The notes beneath the pieces are model-generated. The model did not search any database and was not told where the DNA came from. It saw nothing but the letters and a program-made list of their open reading frames with translations. Both the position numbers and the translations under genes were made by a program. Below, in pieces: positions 1 to 13,700 of a stretch of 64,000 nt of DNA. Location of the stretch: assembly GCA_037043235.1 (NCBI GenBank), contig JAWRVZ010000102.1, positions 2,299,001 through 2,363,000 of the forward strand, written 5' to 3'. Position 1 is the first letter of the stretch; each line of letters begins with the position of its first letter. Source of the stretch: Rhodeus uyekii (taxonomy: Eukaryota > Chordata > Actinopteri > Cypriniformes > Acheilognathidae).

Positions 1-171
1 AGCAAACAAAAGAACCTTCATGATCACAGGGCTAAAACCTGCTAGGACAATGAGAGATGCTTTCTTGCTCCACAAGATTTGTTCTTCAAAAGTGCAAGGG
101 ACGAGGAGGTAGTACCAGTAATTGTGTGCGGTAAACATCAACACAAATGCAAAAATAAAGACATTTCAGGA

Positions 172-302
172 CTTCCATTCACATTTCATCCAAAGTGACT
201 TACATTGTGCATTCATGCATTACGTTACAGGTACATTGCATTGATGGGAGTCGAAACCATGACCTTGGCCTTGTAAGCTTCACACTTGCTGTTTGAGCAG
301 CA
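172..302 (-). mobile_element. tRNA-derived SINE copy
   Basis: On the minus strand there is a degenerate pol III A box (GCTCAAACAGCAAGTGTG) and a B-box-like GGTTTCGACTCCC, followed by a tail with AAGTCACTTTGGATGAAATG. The same arrangement and tail recur at 42121-42268, where the B box is GGTTCGATTCCC. Confidence 0.65.
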
Positions 303-607
303 GTTACTTTTATATTAATTTTCCAGTTGTTTGTTGTTCAAGACTACTGGTTACAGATTTCATTTAAACAGAGCAAATCCTAGCCAATTAAATGTGTTTA
401 GTAATATGTTATAAAACATATACTATTCTTAAAAAATATAATTAATGTATACATTTTTTCCTAGAAATCACAATTACCTCAAAATCCTCAAATAGCTATA
501 GATAACCAAAACCAGATTTCCATTACTATCGGAGCTAACAGTATTGTCTTCTATGCGCAATATTACACAAAACAAGACCAACATATTAGTGTGAAAGTGA
601 GTATTAC

Positions 608-3514
608 CAATTCACTCCATCGGCCTCCACCCAGGCGAATCTGTATTCATTTACTCTCAGCATCAGCTGCAGGCAACCAGCGACGCACTGAACGTACTGA
701 GAGCTCTGTGAGGGTCCAAAGGAAAAATACGCATACACGACACACACACACACACAAATTAGCATGCATACAAGACACAAAAGGACAACATGATCAGAAC
801 ACGAAGAACAGAACAGTTCAGAGAAGCAGGGAAATGTATGCATGAAATAACAAGCAAAACTTTTTCAGGTACTAGCAAAGGAACACAATGAAACTAGGCT
901 GCTCAAGCAGCATTTACACCGTAGGTAATTTTGCATTCGCTTATGCACGTGCAGTACGGTTCTGACTTTAAAAACGCCTTTTGGGTAACATGCTGGATCA
1001 AAGAGACAATCCCACAATGCAGCAGAGAAAAAGCAGCAGCCTTGAAACCTGGACAGAGTGAGTGAATCATAGAGAGATGTTAGAGATGTGGCTAAGAGGA
1101 GAGAAGAGACTCAGTCATTAACTAGGGGAGATGATGCTATATATCAGCACCGTATGCATAAAAGCAGAGTGGTCCAGAGAATAGAAGAGACAGGGAGGCA
1201 GGTCATGTAGAAATAGCAAAGTGGAAACGTCTTAAGTGCCATGAAAGGAAATTGAATTAAAATACGTGCCTGCTTGCATTGTGCCAGCAGATTTTGACTT
1301 GCGACACATGATGAAAAGAAAAAAATTATATATTAAAATGCACAAAAAGAAAGAGGAAGATTGCCATAGTGCAAGACAAAAGCCTTCTGGTGGTCATTTC
1401 ATTTTATCAGTTCCAGTGGTGTGTGTCAGAAAAAAAGCAGCTGGAATATTGGAGTTATGACCACAGCAACTGGCAAGAGAGGAAAGAGTCTTTGTGAAAA
1501 AAGCTTATAGATGAACACAGACAAAAAAAGGGGTTGTGTTAGAGAAGTGCAGCTGTAGGAAAAAGTGAAAAGATTTATAGTGGATATGAATGGGGAAAAT
1601 AGCAGTGAACAAGAAATGCAAGCATGTGCTGCATCTTGAAAAAGAGAAGGGTGAAGATCTCAGCCTCTGAAAGGGGATGGAGGCTCGTTCACACAGCTGC
1701 ACATCCGCCTCCTTCATCTGTGACATACTCACTTCACTGGGGGAGATGGTCCCTGTTCCAGGTTCAGCACCTGTACCATGTAGTTTCTAACAAAAAAAAG
1801 ATAGAAAGAAAAAAAAAATCTGTGATTTTGGGTCTCTTGTTGGAGCGATCTTGAGCGGTATGCTTGGACAATGACGGCAGGAATATAGATGACTCCAGAG
1901 TGAGTGAAACGGCTTGTTCGTGACAGGTAATCGTCTAAAATTCTGTGAGAGTGTGGCCCTGAATTCATTTCGATCTCAGCAGTACTGCAAAATGAAATGC
2001 TTAAGCCTGTTACAAGAGCCAAGTCATAATTTGGATGGAAAAATACACAACAGGCATCCAAAATTAAAACCAGGACATAAACTGGTATTTATAGTTAATT
2101 TGGCATAGAAGAGACAAAAAAAAAATTCTGATTCATTGAAAACATTTATTCATAGATTTCGCAGCTTAGCTACAATAAACCAAATGTGTGGATTGCACAG
2201 TGAATGGATTAATAAACAGGAACCGTTTTCTGAGGCCTTCTATTTATGATTTTCAACATTCATTAATTCAGAGGGCCCTCAGGATAATATGAAACTGCAT
2301 GTGAAATACTACGTCCTATTATAGGCTGATTTGTTGGGGAGCTGAAAATGAAAGCTGGACTTTATCAAGTGATCTGTAAGTAGAAGCATCCACTGAAAGC
2401 CAAAATTCACTATATGATTAACATATAGTAGAAAACAAATCTAATAAGAATTATTGACTTTTCAACTAAAACCTTGAGAAAATGTTCTGTAATCAGTCAG
2501 ATATATGCTATGTTGCCTTGATTATGATCATTGTATATAAAACTTAAGCATTCTCTTTAAGGGATAGTTTACCCAAAACAGAAAAATCTGTCATAATTTA
2601 CTCACTGTAACAAAACTTTTTTTCTGTTGAACACAAAAGAAGATATTATGAAGAATGTTGGTAAGCAAACAGGTGGTAGTGGCCATTGACTTCCATAATA
2701 TGTTTTAACTACTACTATTTAACTACAATGGCTACAGGCTGGTTACCAACATTTTTCAAAGTAAAGTGATACCTCGGTTTACAAGAGACTGTGTACAAGC
2801 ATGGGAAGTCGAATCGCTGTACGAGCATTGTTTCGGAGTGCGAGAATTTTTCCCTCGCCCACACGCATTTCTTGTGTGGAAAAGTCCTAATGCTCAGCAT
2901 CTTCAAGCACATTTTTACTGGAAATATCCATACAGCCTCTCACAAATCTTATCACCCCTTAACTCGTTCATTCTCTCAGCGTCGCTCGGTTTGGTTGCAT
3001 CATTCACCACAGTGATACACTACAGTGATTTACAGCGGTTTTATCTTAGTGTCGGTTTTATTTTAGTGTTGATTGCTATTGTTCACGTAGTGAAATATAT
3101 ATATGCACAGCACAGCATATAGACAATGACCCTCAAGATGAGTAAGAAAGAAGGTACGAAATTCTAAGCAGTAAAACTCTCTTCTTGTCTCCATCACGCC
3201 AGCAGCGACGCTACTCAAAGGTAAAGTGCGTTACAGTAAATTGTCAAGTATTTTTTGTTTAATTGTCAATTATTAATTAGTATTTATATGAGATCTTAAT
3301 GGTTATAAAAATAAAAAATTATTATTATAAAAAATTGTGTTGGTGTACAAGAATTTTGAGTTACGAGCTCTTGGAACGAATTAAACTCATAAACCAAGGT
3401 ATTACTGTATCTTATTTTGTGTTCAACAGAAGAAAGAACATGGGAACAACATAAGGGTGAGTAAATTATGGCAATTTTCATTTTTTGTGAACTAACCAGT
3501 TAAGAAATGTTAGC

Positions 3515-3558
<44 letters not shown>

Positions 3559-4698
3559 TAATACCTCGGTTTACGAGCGACTTGGTATACGAGCAAATCG
3601 GTGTACGAGCAAGGAGGGTCGAATCGGTGTACGAGCATTGTATCGGTGTACGAGAAAAAAATTCCCTCACCCATGCGCAGTTCTGTGTGGAAAAAGTCCT
3701 AACGCTCAGCATCCTTGTGCGCATTTTTATATGAAATATCCTAATGACAGCCTCTCATAACACAGTCAGGAGGTTCCAACCCCTTTTATAACCCCTTAAC
3801 TCATTAATTGGCTCTATCATTCACCACAGTGATATTTTTATAAGTGATTTACAGAAGTTTTTACCTCATATTCTAAACATTAATTAATTGTGATCACTAT
3901 TGTTCACGTAGTGAAATATACACGGTTTTAGCCAAATAATAAACAAAGTAATAGGGTTAGACAAATCATATTTTTATACAAACAACATATAAGCCTCTCC
4001 TACAAATGAGCACTGTTTTCATGTTCGTCGGACCTGCCGTTTCTCTGCAGTATCGGCAAAAGCGCAAGGAGTAAAATGTGACTTCTTACCCCGTGAGCGG
4101 GGCTCGTTTTAACAGACAGCGGGTTAGTTGTAACACCATGTTATCCAATGCAAGTTCATTCACGTATTTTTATTTGTTTAAAAAAGTTGCGTCTTGATGA
4201 TCATAAGCATAACTTTTTTCCTTTATTTTTTTACATTTGTTGTGTTTTGAACAATGTAATGACATGAAAAAACGTTTTAATAGGTTAATACAATGCAAAA
4301 TATATGATTACTGATGCAACTTGTTCAATGCCGGTTAGTGTTACAACTAACCCCGCGCTCCCCTAGTTCTCTCGCGGCTCCCGCAAATTCGTTCTCTTGC
4401 GGCTCCCGCGAATTCGTTCGTTCGAGGCTCCCGCGAATTCGTTCGTTCGAGGCTCCCGCGAATTCGTTCGTTTGCGGCTCCCGTGAATTCGTTCTTTCGC
4501 GGCTCCCATGTTCCACGACTTTAACTCTGACACATTGAAACTTCAGAATTCTTGTCACCAATTTCAAGAAAAAAAAAAAAAACGAATACTAGCATAACAT
4601 AAGTTAAAAAATTTTTTTTATCAAAACAGTGATAAAGCAAATAGACCTACCTGAAAAACTTCAAACAACAGAAATTAGATATACTACATAAATTGTAT

Positions 4699-4748
<50 letters not shown>

Positions 4749-7700
4749 GTGTAATTCATTAGGCAATTCATTTTCACTTTAAGAGTTTATGCACGTATCC
4801 AATATACTTTTACACGTATAACACGTTTTATCTTAACTATTTAAGTCCAAAAACTGACTGTGTTTAACTGAATACTTGTTTTGACATTATTTAAGAGCAG
4901 TAAGCCACTCATTTTTGTAGTTGCAACTCACAACTTACTGTTTGAGAGGTGCGCACACTTTTAGTGTAAGCACAAAACCTGCAGGGATGACTAAAATGAT
5001 GCGTGACAAAAGCACTATTTAACTAGAGCAAATGAGACCCCATAAAGTGGGTGTGTGTCACTGCGAGAACGCGCAGCTGATGTTACTGCCTGTGCCGCTG
5101 GAACCAAACCTGACCTTCTTGAAATTGGAAAGACTACAGACTGATCAGTCAGTCACCAGTACGGGCTGGGAATGCAGAAAATCAACTGATTCCGGTCCAT
5201 GGCTGGATGATTGGTGCATTAATACAACTTCCATTTATTACATTTATTTATCACAAAAGGGTAATGTCATGAGCAGAGACTGACTTTCTCTTTCTTTCCA
5301 AAATCAGATTACTTTTTTCAAGTACCTAGTTAAGTAATGCATTAATTTTAAACAAAATATCTGAGTAACTTTTTCAAATAAGAAATTCAAGTTACAGATC
5401 TCCTGTTCTCATGCTGAGAGAAATGGGGAGTTGTTGTGACTAAATGTGAGCTTTTACTAATCACTGTCACTGTTATTGTCCTGTATACAAAAAAATTAGT
5501 GTACAAGATAGTATACTGTCACTACTGTATTGTTTTGTCTTTGTGTGAACACAGGGCTTTGAGTGTGCTCGAGCCGTGAGCTCTAGTCCATGTGACTGGT
5601 CTTTTGTGCAGGGCGTGGTGTTCGGATTCTGACCCTTCGGTCAAGTTCGGTATCAGTTTTGTGTCGGAAGCGCATGGGATGAACGTTTGCTCGATCTCAC
5701 GCGCTCTGTCTTGTTGTGCGAGTTTCCCTCCCTCAGCATGTGTTGTTCTGTGCAGCACATGGTTCGTGTTTACTTCGGCCGCGTGCTTTCATCTCATGTT
5801 TTCTCTTCTGCTGTGTAGTCGCAGCTTGTGTTTTTCACTGGCTGCATGCTTTCATGTCGTCCTGTTTTGTGTTGAACACACGGGTTTATGAGAGTTCTCA
5901 ATAACCTAACCTAACAGTGGTTATGGTTAAAAATAAAAATATGGCAACAACATGGGGGGTGGACGCGATGCGCGATCGTTGACAGGGGGCGAGGGTTGAA
6001 CGACGCGCTTGCAGCCGCGACAGAATGAAATCACAGGGAAATGTGAAATGAAGGAGGTTTAATACAAGTTCAGCGAGTTATTATTAGACTATCCTTTTTT
6101 TACAACTCTACGCGACTCCCCTGGCATGCTCTGGCGCCCCCCAGGGGAGGCGCGCCCCACACTTTGAAAACCCCGGTATTAGGGCATAGAACAACAACAA
6201 AAAATAGTTTCATGTTTTCAGAAGCATAATACAAGAGGCTGTTTTCAATTCTCTCAAGCAAGTAACACAAACATAACTTCAGATCAGAGGTTGTTTTTAA
6301 AGCAAAGAAGTTGGTACCATCAAAAGTTAGGTCAACCCCTGTGTCCCATGTGCTGGTGGTAAATGACTCAAGCCACTGCACTTAGCACCACTACGCCCTT
6401 GAGTGAATCTCTTAATCTGTATCTGTGGCTGGCCTGCTGCAGCAGAGCTCACAGCTCATTCTGAGTCAGGAGAATCCAGGTTCAAATCGTGCTCTAGGCA
6501 CTTCTTGGTTCAATCTTCTTGTTGTGCCCTTTATATAAAGCACTTTGCTGTAGTAGTGGCCTGGCACGGCTGCCTCTGCAGATCTCGACCCCCTACTGTG
6601 TACATGTAAGATACGAGGTGACACAGTGCATACAAATTCTCTCGATCCTGTCCAAACCCCTGTGCAAGCACTGCTTGAAATCCGGGGGGGTTCAAAAAGT
6701 CTGAAATCCCTATTGAAGATGCTTATACTTTGGAATTATATTATATAATACTACTTAAAATTGTTTTATATTATATAGATATTGAAATATTTTCAGAATT
6801 TGCTTTAATAAGACTGACTGCCTATTTTTCTTTATCAATTACTTTTCTTGTGACTTCTAGATAAGCATTTAATTTATAATGTAAAAAATACTGAGCTACT
6901 AGCTAATGAATGATTCAGACAAATGTATGAACCAGTTTAAACAATTCAGTGAAGACAATTGAATCTAAAAATTATCTATGGCTTGCAAGCAATTTTACTC
7001 TAAACAAAACCAAATAACTAAACGATTAGATACTTTATAGCAAAACAAAACATTATATTATAATGTTTATAGCAAAAAATTATATTATAATATTAATACA
7101 GTGGAATCCGGTTATGTTGACTGCCTCGGGGGTTGCAAAAAACCATCGAGATAACCGAGGATCGAGATGACCAACAGTCAATATGGCGATTTGTTTGATG
7201 AAGCGATCGGCATGCTATAAAAATGTACATACACTGTATATGTTTGCTAACAACAAAAGGCATATGTGCAGTATACAAGTATATGTGCAGATTTACCAGT
7301 ATACAATAAAAAACACCTTCGATTCTCGATACAAACCTTTAATTACATTCTCCAACATTGCAAACACAACTTCGCTCACACAGTCTTAGACACCCGCCAC
7401 TTCCGGGAGTTCTGTGGCTGCATGGCACTGTGAGTGAAGGGTCACTGACCGAGCGACTGTATGGGCCGCGATCCACATGCAACGCGAACTCAGCGCATGC
7501 GCAGTGAACTAGGTACCATAATTATTCACAAGATAACCATGTGAAGTGGCGAATTTGTCCCTCTTTTGTGGTCGAGATACTAGGGTTCGGCGACATAAAA
7601 GAATCGTCATAACCAATAAGAAAATGCAAAGAAAAATGGCGTTTGGCGGTTCCACTTCAAAAACGTCGACAAAATAGGTCGAGTTAACCAAGGTTGAGAT

Positions 7701-10700
7701 AAGTGGACTCCACTTTATATCATAATCATACTAACAATAAAAATATCCATTACTTTATGAGGCCTAGAAAAGACCATTTTAAAAGTCCTTGATGTCTACA
7801 GGTTTTACATTCAAACCAGTTTAATAAAAAAATAAATCTATCTAGTCAAGGACATATTTCTTAATTTATTTGATGTTTTAAAGGTTTTTAATCATAGATT
7901 TATAAAATTTGAGGTACAAATTAGATATTGAATCCCAAATTTTCAATGTGGTCTCAGACTTCTGGATTTGATGGATACAATAGAAATATTTAATTAGTAA
8001 ATGTTATTGATTATGTGTTATATGAAGGCTTTCTATTTAAAGCCTAAAAAAAGGCCAGTGCTTTGACATATCACAAATTCTTTTATGTCTCTGCTTGCCT
8101 TTCACACTCCAGTGAAAGGAGGACGATTGAAAACAAGAAGAAAGCGATGGCATCTTTTGAAGTTTCATTGTATAGAAAAATTTACACCATAAGGAAAAGA
8201 GACAACACTGGCAATGCACAAAGATAGGTTATGTTCTGTGAGTGCCAGTAGAAGCAGATGTTTTAGATAAGGTGAAGATCTTTACAAAAAAAAAAAAAGC
8301 CAGCTAAGAAATGTGAAGTGAGCTGTCTATGTTTTAAAAAAAAAGAAAGAAATATCTTCAAATATTATGTAAAGGAAATCTCAATATGACAATTCTCTCA
8401 TCATTCACTCACCCTAATGTCATTTCAATCCTGTATTTCTGTCTTCCGTCGAACAAAAATGGAGACATTAAGCAGAACGGTAACTGCAAATGTTTAGGAG
8501 GAGGGAAACGGATAACTGAACTGTCACGTCAGAACTGAACTGACGAATTGGAATCTAACCTGAGAGACCAATCATCTTCGAGTGTAACTAAAGATGAAAC
8601 CTGCAAAGCTGGGAAGAGTGCGTACAATTACACATTTAGGTTTTTGCTTCAGAGCCGAGCCGGTAGCCTGACCGCTCAGCGGTGGTACCTTGTGGCGAAG
8701 GGACTCTGTTCCCTCCTTCAGATAGCAATAGTAACAACAGTAACCTAGACGTTCCCTATCAGTCAGTAACATTTTTATGTTATGTCAGAACTGAACTGAC
8801 AAACTGGGATCCCTACCAAAGCGTCACTATTGCTCCCCCCTTCCAGCGGCTTGTATAAGCCGTTGAAGGATGGGACCGGGCTTAACACAGTGAAAGTCAA
8901 TCACTGCTGTTCCTTGAAACTCACTCAGTGAGATTTGGGATAACACTGGTATAATACAGTTCGTAGTTTGGGAAGGATGAGGTAAAAACCGGCAAACGTT
9001 TAACACTTTTAATATGAAAATAAAACGACAAATACAAAATTAAAATAATGGCACACACAAGGACAAAACAACTTAAATCCAGGCCTGGTACTCTCTCATC
9101 CTTCACTGGCATTGCTTCCTCTTTTATGCTTCCACAGTGCGGCGCGCAGGTGGCGCTCATTATCAATTACGCCACCGGCCTATCAATTACGCCATGACGC
9201 TCCTGGGTGCTCTCAGGGTGGAAGGGAAAGTCTTCACTCCAGCCCTTGTTGCAGGAAAGAAAGCACAGCCCTGATCGACATCTCCGGGGGTCTTCTCATT
9301 GAGAGGTGCACCACTCAATGAACAAGTTCCATTTCAAGGAATAAGCATGCCTCATAGAGAGCGCCCTTAACAAAGTGATGGTGTCAACTACTGCTTGAGG
9401 TAGGTCACCCAGGTCACTGTCCAGAAACCAGACTCAGAGGAATGGGCCAGGAAGGAGCTGTCACAAAGAGGATAGTTCTGAGAACTAGGTCTGCTTGGGC
9501 CAGTAGGGTGCAATTAGCAAGACCTGCTCCTCATCCTCCCTGACTTTGTAGTGTCTGTGCGAGAAGGCTCACTGGGGGAAACACATACATGTTTAGGGGC
9601 CAGCTGTTTGAAGCACATCTGTGCAGAAAGTTCCCTCGATCAGGGAATAAAACAACTGTTAATGAGATGTGTCCAGAGCAAAAAACAGGACCACATGTGA
9701 AACTCCAAAGTGTCTCCAGATCAGCCGGACCGTCTGGGAATGGACTCTTTAGCTGTACGAATGAGCTCGCCCGGGTTGGGAATTGTGCGAAGCAACCTTA
9801 GATAATTCTGACTCTGTAGGGGGAGATTATGTAGATTATGACATGCTAGTGGACTGCAGACCACCTTGATGATTGATGTATGTAGAGGCCACAGTGCTGT
9901 CCATATGGAACAGTACATGATTGCCTAGTAGCACCGATTTGAAGCAGCCCAGCACAATACGTACTGCTAGAAACTCGACGCAAAACCACAAAACTCCTGT
10001 CCAAACCCCTGAGGGCTTTATGCCCATTGTTCGTGGCACCCTAGCAGGTGGAAGAGGCATCTGTGGAGACATTCGCATGCCTGGAAACTTCTTCAAGGAG
10101 AACTGCTGCACATAGAAATGCATGTTTGGCGGCAGAACGGGGTGATTGCAGAAACAGGGGCTGAGACAGTGCACATTCCTGCGGCCTGAGCAGCAGCTTC
10201 CACCTAGACTGTGGTGTGGAGCGGTGAAAGAAGCCGCAGAGAGCTGTCTCTGTGACAAGTAGCCAGAGGTGCTACAGCAGGCCGCTGGGGCAGGATGTCC
10301 TTTATAGCCTCCATCTGCCTCTGTGCAGCCAAGAACTGCTGGGCAAAGCTCTCGGCCACGTTGCCGAAGAGGTCGGCCTGAAGTGGACTGTCCAACGGCT
10401 CTGTAAAGTTTGGCCATAAGTATGTAGAGATGTATGAGAACTTACAGGCCCTGGATGGGAGTCGTGGATTACCCAGCCAGGTAACAGCACTTTGTGGATA
10501 TAACTGCAGCGCTACCGCAAGCTCCACAGGGAGGATGTCCAAATACCCCTTGGCCACCCCACTATTGAGCCCAACAGCTTGGTTTCAGGCAGAAAAAGAT
10601 GCCTTCCACGAACTGGTAACCTGCTCATGCACTTTAGGAAAGAAAGCCACTGGGGCTGAACACTGAAAACCAGCAAGACACCAGTCACCCAACCTCAAGC

Positions 10701-13700
10701 ATTCGGGGACACAGTGGAGGTCTCCAGTCGATCCTGACACTCTTGACGGCCTGGGAAAACATGGCCATCAGCTCTGGGTCAGATTCGAACAATGCTACGA
10801 CCCCCGAAGGGGGTAACGCAACTGAGTTTTCATTCTCTGAAGACTCTAGTCCACCCTCCGACTCATCCACGAACTTCACCTCAGTGTGCTTTAAGCACAG
10901 ACACGTGAGGCAGTGATCGTGACTGTCAGATGGGGCCAGGTGACAGCCGAATACAGAAACACATCCAGTGTCTCACCTGTGTTTTCTCATTTAGGGAAAT
11001 GCTCTCGTTTTAAGAGCTGAAGTGCACAGGGGAAGGTTCCATCACAGAACAGGACTGAGCCTGCAGTTGTGGGTGTGAGTGCTCTCTCCGCTGAAGCTCA
11101 GTCACTCGCAACACACTGAAGAGGCTCGTTAACACACTCGCCGATGATACACGCAGCTCAGAAAACAAACTGCTTGGTTCCGAAGCAAAATGTGCTCTTC
11201 CTTATATACCTGCTTCACGGGTCGAAGCGCACAATGCAAATCTCACATGTCAATGTGCATTGGCTCATTTAGTTGACCTCGGGCAAAATCCCAATTCTGT
11301 TCTGATAGAGAACTCCAGTATGGCTCTAAATCACCTACATTCTGTATATCTCCTTTTGCTTCCAAAAAGGAAAAAAAGTCATAGAGGTCTGGAATGACAT
11401 GAGGGTACGTAAATGTTGACAGAATTGTAATTTTTGGGTGAACTGTTTCTTTAAATGGTTAGAGAAAGGTTGAATTAGGATTGAATCTCAAGGTTTCTAC
11501 CTGAGAGCTGAGCTGGGTCTTAATCCAGTTGAAGTAGTAGTTCAGGTCACTGCCCTCCATCAGGTCACGCCCCCAGGCAGCCAGCTTGGCTATGATCCTC
11601 GCAGCCTGATGGGAAGGAGAAAAATGTTGCATCAGTGCTTGGAAAAAAATATTTCTATAGGACAGGGCTTTCGAACAGATGCTCGAATATAGGAATATTT
11701 AAAAATGCCTTGTGGTTAGTGCACTTGTTTGGGCACAATTAGCTCATATCATTTCCAAATCCTGCACTATGTCTCTCTCCTCCATCATTTCCTGTCCACT
11801 CTCTGGATAAAGGACAATCAACAGCTCTAATTGTAATAAGTTATGGCAATCCATGGATCCATCTGAAATTAAACACCCCATATTAACATTTCAGCCAAAT
11901 GAATATGCAACTGCTCCAGAATATAGTCCAATTATTGGTCAGATGAAGTGATTCCCAGAGGGCCCTTTCATTCTCAACATCTGTGTGTGATATGGTAATG
12001 TATGCATTCAGAGCCATTCTGATGTTTCCAGAAGACATGGCATTTACTCTGCTTGCCATGCAAAAGGTGAACTTCAGTGTGTTTCATTAAAAGCTGAGGT
12101 GAGGATGGCAAGGAAAATCAATACCATCCTTACACGGTTTAGCACCCTGCGACTGCCGACTGCCTGAAGGGTAATTAAACTGTGATGACTCCATGCTGTT
12201 CTGCGTGTAAAGTACGCGTGCTTAAAATTAAAGTATCCTGGAAATTTGTTTTGTTTTTGAGTGAATGTTCAAAAGTAATAATGGAAATCTCTTTGATGAA
12301 TTAATGATCTTTTGGCCATCTATGCTTTAAATGTAATGGCCCTGAATGACAGTTCAATAACCTGGATCGATGTACAAGTTCCTGTTGAATTTAAAACAAC
12401 AAAATTATTGCTTTTAGTAAAAAAACATAGTGTTATTATGTAATAAACAGAATACTGTCTGGCAGACTTTGGATAATACCTTAAATTGGTAATAACTGGT
12501 GATTCATAATTTGTCAATCTGTTTAGGCAATGAGGTAATTGTAAAGTAATTATGGGGGGAAAAAAAGGGATGAAAAGCTCACTATTCTCACAGTTGGCTG
12601 TAGTAAAAAAATCCCCCAAAGAAAAGGAATCCTTAACACAGTCTTAAAAGGAATACACTCAAGAATGAAACAACAAATTTAGAATTTATATTTCGCACTC
12701 ACAACAAACAATCCAGGAAAAGGAGGAAACTGAGGGCTTACATACAAAGGGTACGCAAAGGAGCTAACAAGTTAATTAACAAGGGACAGGTGGAAGAGAT
12801 GGATCAGTGAAACAGTAGGAAAACCTGGGCCAATAGAAACGAGCAAACAAAAAGTGAACACAATGAAAACAGACAGAACATAACCCTGACAACTTTGTTC
12901 AGTAATTAATTGGTCCCAAGGGAAAAGGATTGTGTGTGACTTATGCAAATGCAGTTGAACCATCAGCAAACACCACCTGCACATTCCTGAAATTAAATGA
13001 GAAATGTAATCTCTTGTGCTTGTAGCAGAAATTACTTTTCTTTTACAGAAGAAAATATGAGGTCAAAGCAGGTCAAATGAGCTTCTTAAAATACATTATT
13101 TGACATTATAGTGAAATTAATTTAATTTAAGGAATAATCGTAATAAAACACTGTCTTCAGTAAAAAAAAAAGTTGATTAAATTATTAAATACCAATTACC
13201 TAGAACAGCTGATTAAAGTTTGGGGTATGCAAATGTAGGGCTAAACAATAAGGACTGTCCGATGGCCCGGGCCAGCGCAAAAGTCATTTACTCGATCGGG
13301 TCAGTGCTACATCATCACAGAACTCGATAATTTGAGTGTTTCTAAGCCTTGCCAACTTAAATATTCAAGCACAAGTGGACGTGAAAGTCTCTCAGTGAGG
13401 TGCCCAGAATGCAGTGCCTCCCAGTGCGCGAACACTCTTTCATGTCTTCCTGAGGTTGTGTCAAAAAATTGTGTCAAAATGGCCCTCTCGTTGAGTACTT
13501 TAATTGGTATTACTTTAATATGTATTAAGTGTACGTGAATGTGAGAAATAAAATGCATGTGTGATAGTATAAAAAAAGAAACAGATAAAGAAACAGCAGC
13601 CTAATATTCCTAATAGTCTAAAAGACAGAAAAAAGATGATTCATTCATTACTCTTGAATAACTTTAAACTATATTTATGCATTGAAAACTATGAACTGTG

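Noticed and set aside
172..302. A tRNA gene on the minus strand.
   Set aside because: A and B boxes are present, but the cloverleaf is degenerate and the SINE tail follows; it is a tRNA-derived SINE.
1..600. The next atp6v1h exon at the left edge.
   Set aside because: Neither strand encodes the expected CIMGVLS... segment; it must lie outside the window.
4374..4510. CRISPR-like array of 25-bp units.
   Set aside because: Units are contiguous with no spacers, and the genome is vertebrate.
6403..6609. A further SINE or tRNA because of GGTTCAAATC near 6480.
   Set aside because: Only a single B-box-like motif was found, with no convincing A box or tail.
9836..10417. A 193-codon minus-strand frame as a host gene.
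   Set aside because: It contains DIRS retroelement motifs and is broken relative to its flanks.
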